Origin: Ascidia mentula
Lineage: Eukaryota > Chordata > Ascidiacea > Phlebobranchia > Ascidiidae
Direction of reading: 5' to 3'
Length of the DNA stretch: 64,000 nt
Assembly (NCBI GenBank): GCA_947561715.1
Contig: OX387201.1
Span: forward strand, 18,986,001 to 19,050,000
Every line of letters starts with the position of its first letter. Position 1 is the stretch's first letter. The notes below the pieces were generated by a model. The model worked only from the letters and a program-made list of their open reading frames with translations, was not told the origin of the DNA and searched no databases. The position numbers were made by a program, and so were the translations under genes. Shown here piece after piece: positions 49,055 to 61,690 of the stretch.

Positions 49055-52000
49055 GCGGAGATGTCGGTCCTCTCATGTCCGCTTTCGCCGAGGTACTCGG
49101 TCTCTTGAAAGCCAAACGAAGTATGCTTATAGGCGCAATGTACGCAAACGGTTTTCTGACAACGTCATTGGCCCAGTGGTATCTGAGCCACGGCCTGAAA
49201 ATCTCATTAATATTCCGCGTAATCGCGTTTCAACCCCGAGCCTGTTTTAGAACATTTTGCTGAAGCAGAGACCAATGCGCGCCGTCGCGGTGATTTGGAC
49301 GCGAGCAAGCGCAGTTTGAACGATTTCCACACGCTGGCAGGTGCGGTAATATTTGATCTTGGATCGGTAATTTCTTATTAATTATGCAATATTTATTCCC
49401 AGGAAACGATGGTTCGTCGTTAGTCGACCCAAAGCGAAATTTCACATTTTTTAAAATATTTTTTGTTTGTGAAATCATCTTTTTATCTGTTATTTTTCGT
49501 ACTTTCCGATGGGATTTCTTCAAGCCCGCTGTTGCTTTAAGCGCGCAGAATCATTTTTTATATTTTTTACTGTATTTTTTTATGCCCCGCTGGTCCCTTT
49601 AAAACTCGTTGCGCAACCCGTCCCAGCCATAACTTTCGGGTGCAGTCTGAAACACATCTGTCGCAAAATATCACAAATCCAATCAAAATTGGTCTGCTGG
49701 GTGCATGGCGGTCTGGCGGTGAATTCCACCGAGCAAGTGGTGGACTCGATTTGTCGAAAACACAATAAGACATGTAAGTTTCACCTTTTGTTAGAGGCCA
49801 TAGCAATGTGCTTCAAACCGAAAGCTGTTTTCTCAGCATGCAGATAAATAGCTGTTTTTACAGCTGCCATTGATTGACAGCATTAGAAATGTTTTAGCTC
49901 CAGAGTGCTTGCCGATATAGTAGATTATGGATTTCGGTCCCAAGTGCTGTAAGCTGCACCGTCCACAAATCCCAAGGCAACCCTGACAGAAACCTGCCCG
50001 GTCGCGAGTAACTCCCGCCGGCGATCGTAAATACGCGAACTGTCGAACGACGCAGTCGGTACACGGCTGAGTGAGATTGGAGCGTTTTCTGTTTCGCCAA
50101 AGTGGCGATGGAGGCGAAGGGCTTCACTTTGCGAACGAATAATCGGACATCGATAACTTTGATTTACAGATTGGCGTCGGCGGCCGCCATGACGGCGCGA
50201 AAGCGTACATCGACACCGTTAAATACATTACGCTGCTGCTGACACATATCGCAATAGAGTTTAGGCAGCATTTCGATGGGGCGACTCTCTGCCGCCAACG
50301 CGCGACGTATTCGAAACCCGCTATTGTCACGCGTCAGGGAGCTTATTTAACCCGCGTCATCCGCGTGTCAAAGCGACGTGGTCAGGTGTGTGTTCTTCGC
50401 TTCGGATCCAAAGACAATAGGGTTAAAATGTACGCTTTGTGTGTATAATTGTTTCTGGCAGGGGTCACTGTCTTACTATAACAGAGACAGTTCTATTTGA
50501 CTGAAGAGCGCGTGTGCAAAATAGTTCGACTGTGCCACTGCGACATCGGCGTCCAAGTTTGTACCATCCGCATTGGTAATGCGCACCTACATGATAATAG
50601 CTTGTCGTTCTAGTTGATGTAGTGCTCCGTCGGCAGCAATGTAGAAATCATACGGTCCAGCGTCTGTTGCCGTGGCTAAAGGCAGATATTCGACCAGGAG
50701 CAACGACGAAACACCAGTCTGGGTGAGCTTCATCGCGAATAAATCCACCTCGCTTTTCGCACAGCTCATCGAACGCTCGTTGATCAGCGCCATCCCTCAA
50801 GCGAAAATATCGCCACGTATGCGCTTGCGCTCGCCAGCCGCCTTCTTGCGTTTGCGTTTCTTGACCGGTTCTCCGGGTGGCGACTCTAGGCTACGACTCA
50901 CGATGGTTAATGAACGACTAGCCGCCTGACGCGATCTCTTTATAGCGGCATTTCGCAGTGGCCTCGGCGTTGTAAGGTTTTTAGCAAGACATAGTAAAAG
51001 GCGTAGCTGCTTTTTGCGAAAATGTAACGTCACGATCACGTCACCCGCTTGAAATGATATCGGTTTGCCGTCATATATAGCGATTTCGATGGTGTTGAAT
51101 GATGTAACGAGCTTGAAACACTCGCCCGTTACAAATCACAAACATCGTTACGCAATGCCTTCTTTGCAGCATTGCACGTATTGCAAATCCCATCGAATGA
51201 TTTATTGCAAACCTTGCAACTGCCGACTTGTTGTGTATACGAAACCCCGAAAAATGACCTGGATGATTCCATAAATATTTGTTTTCTTTCGCTAACATGT
51301 GTTAAGCAATATGCCGTTTACGACTCATTAACGTATAAAACTAACCACTTCAAATGTGTCCTGGATGACACAAGATCGACCCCCATCTGTGATAACGTCC
51401 CAGAATGAATGTGTCCACGAGTGACTCCAAGAGTCTTTTTCGGTTGACAGAAAATGTGCAGGTTCACTTACATTATAAGAAATTAATTACTGTCATGTTA
51501 TCGCAAGACGTTGCACAATCGCGTTTGTATGAAGTTGCATTTAAAAGTCACCATCTGAAAATCCTTTCGTATAGAAAATCCCAGTTACTTGCCTCTAGTG
51601 GAACAATACTGACTCATCCAATAAACATATAAAAACATGCCGACCATTTTAACAATGCTTTTTCCTATGTTTAATCATTACAAAATTACTAACTGCTCCA
51701 GTTAAGTTGTAGTACATCGGTAATCATAAAATTATATGTGCGTATACATCGACATTCGGCGTAATACCTATCCTTACAATCGTTATACACAGTCTAACCT
51801 TTGCAGAAGTTACTTAAAAGGGTGTTTAATCAAAATTACAAATATATTCTCTGCAAAATCGACAAACAGAATCAATTCTTTTTCGCCGACAAATAAAACG
51901 TTCGTGTCCCCAAATCAGCATTCTAACCTGAAAATTTGACATTGTTAGACGTAGTCACATGAAACCACAGTATGTTGTAAAGCGTCGTGACTAAAATTGT

Positions 52001-53588
52001 TTCGGTTGCTTCTATAAGGTTACGTGTCTGGGAACACGCATCAACAAGTTGCTCCCAGTATTTCGTAACTCCGTAGTAAAAAAAACTCGTTAAATCCTCG
52101 AAGTCGTTTGACGAGTTACGCGGAACAAAACGTTTTGCTTTCCAGCTCGTATCAATTTAAAACCCAACGTCCGTAAAAGCTCATTCAACAATTTGCTGCG
52201 GAGGAAAAGTTATCAATAAATGTGAGCGACATTGTCTTTCCAAACTTAAAAATTAACACAATTAACCATACTGACTCCTACAAAAAACATTAGTGTCGTT
52301 ACTAAAAATGCTGTTACTGTGTTTCAAACATAACAAAAACGCGAACTGCTCCTGTTGACTAAATCCTCGAATACATTGTTAGTGATAAAATACCGTACGC
52401 GTATATATATCTAATGAAGAGTTTAATTCTAATTGCCAGAATGTATTTTCTGCAAACAAGACAAAAAGACGACAGACACAATCAAATACTTTTTGTTGCC
52501 AGATAAAACTTATGAGACCCCAATCAGTACTTAAATGCACAACAATCGAAATTAGAAGCAGACTTAACATACAATGAAAAAAAATGACCTACAAGCGTCA
52601 GCGCTTGGCAGTATGTACAGGCAGTCACGTGACTTATGCCACACTGCAAAATAACGCAATTGGCCGTGAGAACGTTATATTGGTGTAGACTGAAGTCGCA
52701 TTCTGTGGCGCCCTAAAGCAATACTTTTACATACGCACATACATTAACCATGTGAAACAAAATAACAAGTGTTTAGAAGTATATATGGTCACTGCATTTA
52801 AACTGCTTCGTTTTGTTTTGCTTGTGTGCTCTAGTGCAGTTTGGGCACAAATTGGCTTTTAATTTAATTTGTTTTAAATTTTATTTGCAATGCACAAAAT
52901 CATGAAGTTTTGCGCAATGCCCCTAATGGGCCAATTTTAAACTTTTCACTTGCTTATATTTACAAAGTATGTGCTTGCTACGCAAAGCGTTGGCGGTTCT
53001 TTGGAGCATGAGTTAACAAGTAACCCCTATTTCGTACCTCTGTCGCAAAACTCCTCGTAAATCCTCGAGGTCGGTTGACGAGTTACGTGAAACAAAACGT
53101 TTTGTTTTCCAGTTCGTAACAGTTTAACCCAACGCCCGAAAAAGCTCATTGTTAGCTGAAACTTTCGTATGAAGTCAGTTTCAACAAATGACAACCTACA
53201 CAACCGTGGTCAGAAGAACAAATAAACTGACAGGAACAAGAGAATGTGTTGAGTCGTTATATATAAATGTGTATATTTCAACACTAATTGACAAAAACAC
53301 GCACGGTTTCCCCAGTTTACCGACACTTTCCAGGCGTTTATTTCTGCCCCTGCTCCCCGTAGACACCAAACATTGTTATGAGTAGAACGCCTTCCGTGGT
53401 TTCAGATGTGTTTTTGCCGTCTTTCCTTATCTTTCTTCATTTCCCCTCGATCTACTCTTTCTTCAGTTTTATTGCTACGACGTTTGACCACGCTGTGTTT
53501 TTATACACATTTGCTTTTATACATCCCAGCGAGGGCTGCTGTTTAAGTTGCTAAGCTGCTCATTAAAATCCATCAGCGGTGAATTGCT
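49055..53588. repeat. Array unit 4 (4534 bp)
   Basis: The unit is 4534 bp long. From about 46022 onward each base of units 3/4 has its counterpart 4534 bp downstream, with no difference seen in the lines compared until about 50164; single-base differences then appear around 50165-50200 and 50440. Confidence 0.9.
49894..51039 (-). mobile_element. Polinton MCP fossil, array unit 4
   Basis: It starts at 50793; same extent as in units 1-3, with the basic tail at 50797-51039 identical in translation to that of unit 3. Several breaks. Confidence 0.8.
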
Positions 53589-56400
53589 GCGGAGATGTCG
53601 GTCCTCTCATGTCCGCTTTCGCCGAGGTACTCGGTCTCTTGAAAGCCAAACGAAGTATGCTTATAGGCGCAATGTACGCAAACGGTTTTCTGACAACGTC
53701 ATTGGCCCAGTGGTATCTGAGCCACGGCCTGAAAATCTCATTAATATTCCGCGTAATCGCGTTTCAACCCCGAGCCTGTTTTAGAACATTTTGCTGAAGC
53801 AGAGACCAATGCGCGCCGTCGCGGTGATTTGGACGCGAGCAAGCGCAGTTTGAACGATTTCCACACGCTGGCAGGTGCGGTAATATTTGATCTTGGATCG
53901 GTAATTTCTTATTAATTATGCAATATTTATTCCCAGGAAACGATGGTTCGTCGTTAGTCGACCCAAAGCGAAATTTCACATTTTTTAAAATATTTTTTGT
54001 TTGTGAAATCATCTTTTTATCTGTTATTTTTCGTACTTTCCGATGGGATTTCTTCAAGCCCGCTGTTGCTTTAAGCGCGCAGAATCATTTTTTATATTTT
54101 TTACTGTATTTTTTTATGCCCCGCTGGTCCCTTTAAAACTCGTTGCGCAACCCGTCCCAGCCATAACTTTCGGGTGCAGTCTGAAACACATCTGTCGCAA
54201 AATATCACAAATCCAATCAAAATTGGTCTGCTGGGTGCATGGCGGTCTGGCGGTGAATTCCACCGAGCAAGTGGTGGACTCGATTTGTCGAAAACACAAT
54301 AAGACATGTAAGTTTCACCTTTTGTTAGAGGCCATAGCAATGTGCTTCAAACCGAAAGCTGTTTTCTCAGCATGCAGATAAATAGCTGTTTTTACAGCTG
54401 CCATTGATTGACAGCATTAGAAATGTTTTAGCTCCAGAGTGCTTGCCGATATAGTAGATTATGGATTTCGGTCCCAAGTGCTGTAAGCTGCACCGTCCAC
54501 AAATCCCAAGGCAACCCTGACAGAAACCTGCCCGGTCGCGAGTAACTCCCGCCGGCGATCGTAAATACGCGAACTGTCGAACGACGCAGTCGGTACACGG
54601 CTGAGTGAGATTGGAGCGTTTTCTGTTTCGCCAAAGTGGCGATGGAGGCGAAGGGCTTCACTTTGCGAACGAATAATCGGACATCGATAACTTTGATTTT
54701 CAGATTGGCGTCGGCGGCCGCCATGACGGCGTAAAGGCGTACATCGACACCGTTAAATACATTACGCTGCTGCTGACACATATCGCAATAGAGTTTAGGC
54801 AGCATTTCGATGGGGCGACTCTCTGCCGCCAACGCGCGACGTATTCGAAACCCGCTATTGTCACGCGTCAGGGAGCTTATTTAACCCGCGTCATCCGCGT
54901 GTCAAAGCGACGTGGTCAGGTGTGTGTTCTTCGCTTCGGATCCAAAGACAATAGGGTTAAAATGTACGCTTTGTATGTATAATTGTTTCTGGCAGGGGTC
55001 ACTGTCTTACTATAACAGAGACAGTTCTATTTGACTGAAGAGCGCGTGTGCAAAATAGTTCGACTGTGCCACTGCGACATCGGCGTCCAAGTTTGTACCA
55101 TCCGCATTGGTAATGCGCACCTACATGATAATAGCTTGTCGTTCTAGTTGATGTAGTGCTCCGTCGGCGGCAATGTAGAAATCATACGGTCAAGCGTCTG
55201 TTGCCGTGGCTAAAGGCAGATATTCGACCAGAAGCAACGACGAAACACCAGTCTGGGTGAGCTTCATCGCGAATAAATCCACCTCGCTTTTCCCACAGTT
55301 CATCGAGCGCTCGTTGATCAGCGCTATCCCTCAAGAGAAAATATCGCCACGTATGCGCTTGCGTTTGTCAGCCGCCTTCTTGCGTTTGCGTTTCTTGACC
55401 GGTTCTCCGGGTGGCGACTCTAGGCTACGGCTCACGATGGTTAATGAACGACGAGCCGCCTGACGCAATCTCTTTATAGCGGCATTTCGCAGTGGCCGAC
55501 CCGCCGTAGACCTCGGCGTTGTAAGGTTTTTAGCAAGACATAGTCAAAGGCGTAGCTGCTTTTTGCGAAAATGTAACGTCACGATCACGTCACCCGCTTG
55601 AAATGATATCGGTTTGCCTCGACCGTTATATATAGTCATTTCGATGGTGTTGAATCGTCACACGAGACCCGAATGATGTAGCGCACTTGAAACACTCGCC
55701 CATTACAAATCACAAACATAGTTACGCAATGCCTCCTTTGCACAAGTATTGCAAATCGTATCGAATGATTTATTGCAAACCTTGCAACTGCCGACTTGTT
55801 ATGTGTACGAATCCCCGAAAAGTGACCTGGATGATTCAATAAAGATTTGTTATCTTTTGCTAACATGTGTTAAGCAATAGACTGTTCACGACCCATTTAC
55901 GTATAAAACTAACCACTTCAAATGTGTCCTAGATGACACAAGATCGACCCCCACCTGTGATAACGTCTCAGAATGAATGTGTCCACGAGTGACTCCAAGA
56001 GTCTTTTCCGGTTGACAGAAAATGCGCAGGTTCACTTACATTATAAGAAATTAATTACTGTCATGTTATCGCAAGACCTTGCACAATCGCGTTTGTATGA
56101 AGTTGCATTTGAAAGTCACAGTCTAAAAATCCTTTCGGATAGAAAATCCCAGTTACTTGCCTGTAGTGGAACAACACTGACTCATCCAATAAACATATAA
56201 AACATGCCGTCCATTTTAACAATGCTTATTCCTATGTTTTATCATTACAAAATTACTAACTGCTCCAGTTCAGTTGTCGTACATCGGTAATCATAAAATT
56301 ATATGTGCGTATACATCGACATTCGACGTAATACCTATCCTTACAATCGTTATATACAGTCCGACATTTGCAGAAGTTACTTAAAAGGGTGTTGAATCCA
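53589..56400. repeat. Array unit 5, truncated
   Basis: It matches unit 4 closely up to about 55130, then resembles unit 2 more (for example the 41000-41200 region). At about 56400 it leaves the array pattern and continues with the junction repeat found at 13480. Confidence 0.8.
54428..55570 (-). mobile_element. Polinton MCP fossil, array unit 5
   Basis: It starts at 55327. The central part (54428-54832) reads openly for 134 codons, with LYCDMCQQQRNVFNGVDVRL, VRVFTIAGG and GLPWDLWTVQL. As a whole the gene is broken in several places. Confidence 0.8.
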
Positions 56401-56783
56401 AATTACAAAGTATTTCTGTTGCTGCGTACACAATCGGGTTGGTATAAAGTCGCATGCTTCTTGTAGTATGCGATACGTAATGTGACAAAGATTAAAATCA
56501 CTGAAACGCATCAAACCTGAATGCTCCAATTTGTTTACTCTTAGTACACAACATGTGGTTAGCGCCAGTGGTCAAATAATCCATTTGCCATGGAATAAAA
56601 TTCAACCCATTTTGTTAGCAATGCAAGTCATAGAGTTTTGCGCAATCCCCCAATGGGCCCAGTTTGAACTTTTCCACGCGTTTTATTTGCAATACAAGTG
56701 GTTGCTGCGCGAAGCGTGTGTGGTTCTTTGGGTTAATAAGTTACCCCTATTTCATACCTCTGTCGTAAAACCTGATCGTAAAT
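56401..56783. repeat. Junction repeat, right-hand copy
   Basis: It matches 13480-13812 and likewise leads from a Polinton-bearing unit into block S. Confidence 0.7.
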
Positions 56784-58390
56784 CCTCTAGGTCGGTATAC
56801 GAGTTTCCCGGAAAAATACGTTTTGATTTCCAGCTCATAACAACTTACAACTCAACGACTGAAAAAGCTCATTGTTCGTCGAAACTTTCGTGTGACGTCA
56901 TGTTCAACAAATGACAACCCACACAATCTTCGTCAGAAGAACAAATAAACTGACAGGAACAAGAGAATGTTTTGAGTCGTTATATATAAATGTGTATATT
57001 TCATCACTAATTGACAAAAACACGCACGGTGTCCCCAGTTTACCGACACCTGCCAGATATTTCTGCCCCTGCTCCCCGTAGACACCAAACATTGTTATGA
57101 GTAGAACGTCTTCCGTGGTTTCAGATGTGTTTTTGCCGTCTTTCCTTATCTTTCTTCATTTCCCTTCGATCTACTCTTTCTTCAGTTTTATTGATTCGAC
57201 GTTTGACCACGCTGTGTTTTTATACACATTTGCATTTGCACATCCCAGTGAGGGCGGCTGCATAGCGATCGAAACGATTATATTTATCAAAATTGTTGAC
57301 AAAAGACCCGTTGTGTAGTACTAAAATTAATGCCAGCTTTAAACGTTTTGCTTTCTAGCTCTTGACAATTTAAAGTACATCGTCAGCATAAGCACATTCT
57401 TCTTCCTTTTAAGGCTCACTAAAAATCCGTGCTCTCGTTGTATACAAAATAATGACAGAATTCAAGGCCAACTTTTTTGTGTCTAGCTGTGGCTTATTAA
57501 TGCAGAGTTGAAATATGGACTCATTGATTTTTTGGTTTACGCTAAACGTTCAAACACCAATTGTGCTTCGGTGCAAGCTCGATTTTACATTTATTCCACA
57601 AGCAATATTGTAGGAGCTTTGGTACTTAATATGTTACAGTAATTACATAAGCTGTTAGCATCAGAGAACTTACAAGGAGATTTAGCTGGTGCCATGAGCA
57701 GTTCCTAAACATGCAAACGGAATGTTATAACGTCTCACGAAAGTTTCCAAAGTCGAGGTTTGGCGTCGTAACAGTTAAACTTTGTTCGACGTTACACGAG
57801 CAAGTTGTGGCAGGCAGGTTGCTGGCCTTGGTTTAACGATCGATAACAATGCGAAGTAGGAAGCACTGGGATGTCCCATATTAGAAAAAACAAAAAACTG
57901 ACTCTAGGAGAAAAGATCGCAAAAACTACACATTTCAACCAAAATACTCCAAAAGTCTTTTTCGATTTAATTTAATTTCAACATTTCTACCTGCTTGCTA
58001 TCTCAGCAAGAAAAAAAAACCTTTGTACATCAGGTTTAATCAATGATCACCTACACAATCGTCGTCAGACATGACGAACAAACTAAAAGCAGAAAAAGAA
58101 TGTACCCATCCATACATGACTATTACAAGGTGTAATGTGACTATTTCTCAAGTATTTGCAGTGATAAGGAATAATCATATTGGAACATAACGACGTACAA
58201 AGTACATGATAAATCATCGAGGTCGGTTGACGAGTTACGCGGAACAAATCGTTTTGTTTTACAGCTCGTAACAATTTAAAATCCTTCGTCCGTAAAGGCT
58301 TATTGTTCTCCGTTTCTACGTACTTGATTTCTTAGCGAGAGAAAAACTTTCCACTTTAGGTTTAACAAATGACAACCTACACAATGTCCT
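56784..58390. repeat. Block S, right-hand copy
   Basis: The full form, with the 73-codon frame intact at 57097-57315 and two palindromic modules (56784-56850 and 58214-58275). It ends at the uninterrupted CTTG site that carries the solo LTR at 15.4 kb. Confidence 0.75.
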
Positions 58391-59480
58391 TGTTCATGAA
58401 AGCTCATTGTGTTAGGTTTCTACGAGCTTTAACGGGATAAAAACTCTTCCATCCAAGTGACCCAACTTGATTAAAGCTATCTGCGTCATACACCACAAAC
58501 AAATCTCATGGTTGCAAATTGTTGTGGAATAAAAATTGATCTCACATTATAGGATAAGACACTCTACGATTTTAGAATACATAAAAAGTGTACTAGATTC
58601 TATAAACTGAATGTTGCTTCTGAAATAACCAAGAATACAATTGCATTACTCTATCGGCTTGACAAAAGTGTGATAAAGTGCTACTCTAGACCCCAGAAAA
58701 AATGTATGTGTGATATGTTAAAACACGAGACCAATGTTTACAAACGTATTTCATCCCAAAAATGTTTCTATCTGTCTGAATGAATATTAAAACTTATTTA
58801 CACGACAATTATCGCGTTTGTTTTGCATTCAAAGCTTAAAAATTAACACAGTTAGAATCAATCTGGCGTATAGAAACTCGGGTTCGAACTTATTTATCAC
58901 ATTTGCCTTTATCGGACCTCATCAACTATTTCCAAAAGACATTAAAGTTTGGCGTAACTGATACGTTTTAATCATTGAGGTCATACAGCATTAAACGTTT
59001 GTTCACCGGGCTACAAAACTGCATTTAAAACCACCATCTTGCTTCTGGTGGAACGATGCTAACTCATCCAAAACACATATAAAACACATCGGTGTTATTA
59101 ATAAAAATGCTAATTACTGTGTTTTAAACATAACAAATCTGTTAACTGCTCCTGTTGACTAAATCCTCGAATACATCGTTAGTGATAAAATACCGTATGC
59201 GTATATATCTAATGGAGAGTTCAATCCAAATTGCCAGAATCTATTTTCTGCAAAAACAACAAAAATACGACAAACACAATCAAATACTTTATGCTGCCTG
59301 ATATAACTTACGAGACCCCCAATCAGCACTGAAATGCACAAAATTCGCATGAATAATAATGGCCCACGAGAGCCGGCGTTTGCCAATATGAACAGGCAGT
59401 CACGTGACGTACGCTACACTGCGAGAAAAACGCAATTGGCCGGAAGAACGTTATATTGGTGAAGACTGAAGTCGCATTCT
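58391..59480. repeat. Repeat block V, right-hand copy
   Basis: It matches 15911-16655 and 22715-23640, with a private insertion near 58868-58950. The last part contains CAGGCAGTCACGTGACGTAC, as in copy 2. No gene seen. Confidence 0.7.
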
Positions 59481-60780
59481 GTGGCATCCTGAAGTAATAC
59501 TTTTACACACGCACATACATCAACGAAACAAAATAACAAGTGAAAAAGAAGCTGGTTACCGTGGTTACGTTATATACGACATGATGACTGATCTTCAAGA
59601 CCATCTTTTATGTGCCTAGGTGTGGTTTATTTAAACAGCAGTAATATTTCATGCAAAGGCATGATTGGCAGGATCGCCCCACTGCGCAGATCCTTGCTTT
59701 TAAACAGAATTGGAATATGGACTTACTGCGTTTTTTGGTTTACGCAAAACGTTCAAACACGGATTGTGAACCGGTGCAAACTCGATTGTTGCATCTATTC
59801 CTAAAGCAATATTGTAGGAAGGTTTGGTATCTAAAGCTGTTAAATTTATTACGTAAGCTGTTAGCATTAGAGAACTTACAAGGAGATTTAGTTGCTGCCA
59901 TGAGCAGTTCCTTAACAAGCAAACGAAATATTAACGCTACACGTCACACAAAGTTTCCAAAAACGAGGTTTGGCGTCGTAACACAGAGCTCGTTAAACTT
60001 TGTTCGTCGTTACACGAGCATGTTGTAGCAGGCAGGTTGCTTGTCCTGCTTTGACGATTGTTTACAATGCAAAGTTGAAAGCACTGAGATATCAAATGTT
60101 AAAAACTCATAAAAAACTGACTTGAAGAGAACTGAGTGCCAAACTACACTTTTTAACCAAAATACTCCAAAAGTCTTTTCCGGTTTAATTCCAAGACTTA
60201 CAAATGTAATACTTAACAGAATATGCGCAGGTACGCTTGTACGACAAGAAATTAATTTACTGTCATGTTATCGCAAGACGTTGTCCAATCTCGTTTGTAT
60301 GAAGTTGCACTTAAAAATCGCCATCTGAAAATCCTTCCATATAGAAAATCCCGTTAACTTGCTTCTTTTGGAACAATACTGACTCATCCAATAAACATAT
60401 AAAAACATGCCGTCCATTTTAACAATGCTGATTCCTATGTTTAATCGTTACAAAATAACTATCTATGCTCCAGTTAACTTCTAATACATCGGTAATCATA
60501 AAAGTCTGTGTACCTTTATATCGACATTCGACGTAATACATATCCTTAGATCCTTTTACACAGTCTGACCTTTGCAGAAGTTACTTAAAAGGGTGTTTAA
60601 TCCAAATTACAAATATATTCTCGGCAAAATCGACAAACACAATCAAATCCTTAATACTGAGAGATAAAACGTTCGTGTCCCCAAATCAACATTTTTCCAG
60701 AAAATTTGACAATGTTAAACGTAGTCACATGAAACCACAGGATGTTGGTAAGCGTCGTGACTAAGAGTGGTTCGGTTGCT
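59481..60780. repeat. Diverged S-like and U-like segments, directly adjacent
   Basis: 59555-60180 matches the second half of block S (for example 43690-44250). 60181-60780 matches block U. In the array these two are separated by the Polinton-bearing segment; here they touch at TCCAAAAGTCTTTTCCGG. Confidence 0.65.
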
Positions 60781-61690
60781 TCATATTTAATCAGGTTTGT
60801 ATAAGGTTACGCATCTGGGACCACGCGTTAACAAGTTGCCCAAGGGACCACGCGTTAACAAGCTTCCCCAGTATTTCGTAATTCTGTCTTAAAAAATCCT
60901 CGTTAAATCCTCGAGGTCGGTTGACGAGTTACGCGGAACAAAACGTTTTGTAATCCAGCTCGTAACAATTTAAAACCCAACGTTCGCAAAATCTCATTGT
61001 TCCCTCTTTCTACCTGTTTTTTATCGTGGTGGTTGACGTAAACAGCTTCCTACCGTAAAAGCTCGTTATGTTTGATGTCTGGTTGACACAAAATCTCTAG
61101 ATAAATAGGGGTTGGTTTTATTGGATTTACGTGCAGGTTCCACCCAACGATAAAGCGACTTTTACTTCGTTATCTATTTAAAGTGACAAATCCATTGGGT
61201 TTCATGGCATGTTTGAACTTTTCCTTCTCCCTGTTTACGATTTGTGCAAATTACTGATGATACGTCGCGAGCACATGGACGTTTGCACTTTTATTTCTAG
61301 AATTTATATTTTTCTGTTTCGTATTAGATCCAAAAGACGATTTCAAGGGTCATTTTCACTGAAGTATGTCGGCGATATTTCGCATAATAATCCATTCTTC
61401 ATACCTTTATGAAGTGTACATTAGATGTGGTTAAAAGGGAGAACACAAGTTGTGTATTTCATCCACTTAACAACAATGCTCGGTTTTTACGACTAACATA
61501 ACAACATAATTTTTGCTGTCCACATAATGTTCAACTAAGCTCTGATAGACTTGTTGTTGCCACAAATACTTGCCAGAATTATTTGGCTTTTCAACAAATC
61601 TTCCTTACTATAAATCATTTGTGGTGGATTGATGCCACCTGGTGGATCTTGACACGCAGAAAGCGGATCCGATCCATAAACGCTGTCGTG
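60781..61690. other. Palindromic module and unassigned A+T-rich sequence
   Basis: GGGACCACGCGTTAACAAG is duplicated in tandem at 60818 and 60844. A palindromic module lies at 60902-60975. Past 61000 I see only a faint match to the TGACGTCA-type repeat near 61200 and no gene. Confidence 0.5.

Noticed and set aside
34384-56400. CRISPR-like or rDNA-like array
   Set aside because: Units are 4.5 kb with protein-derived content, no spacer pattern and no rRNA sequence.
58865-58960. A possible tRNA B-box (GGGTTCGAAC)
   Set aside because: No matching A-box, cloverleaf or tRNA-derived SINE body is visible around it.
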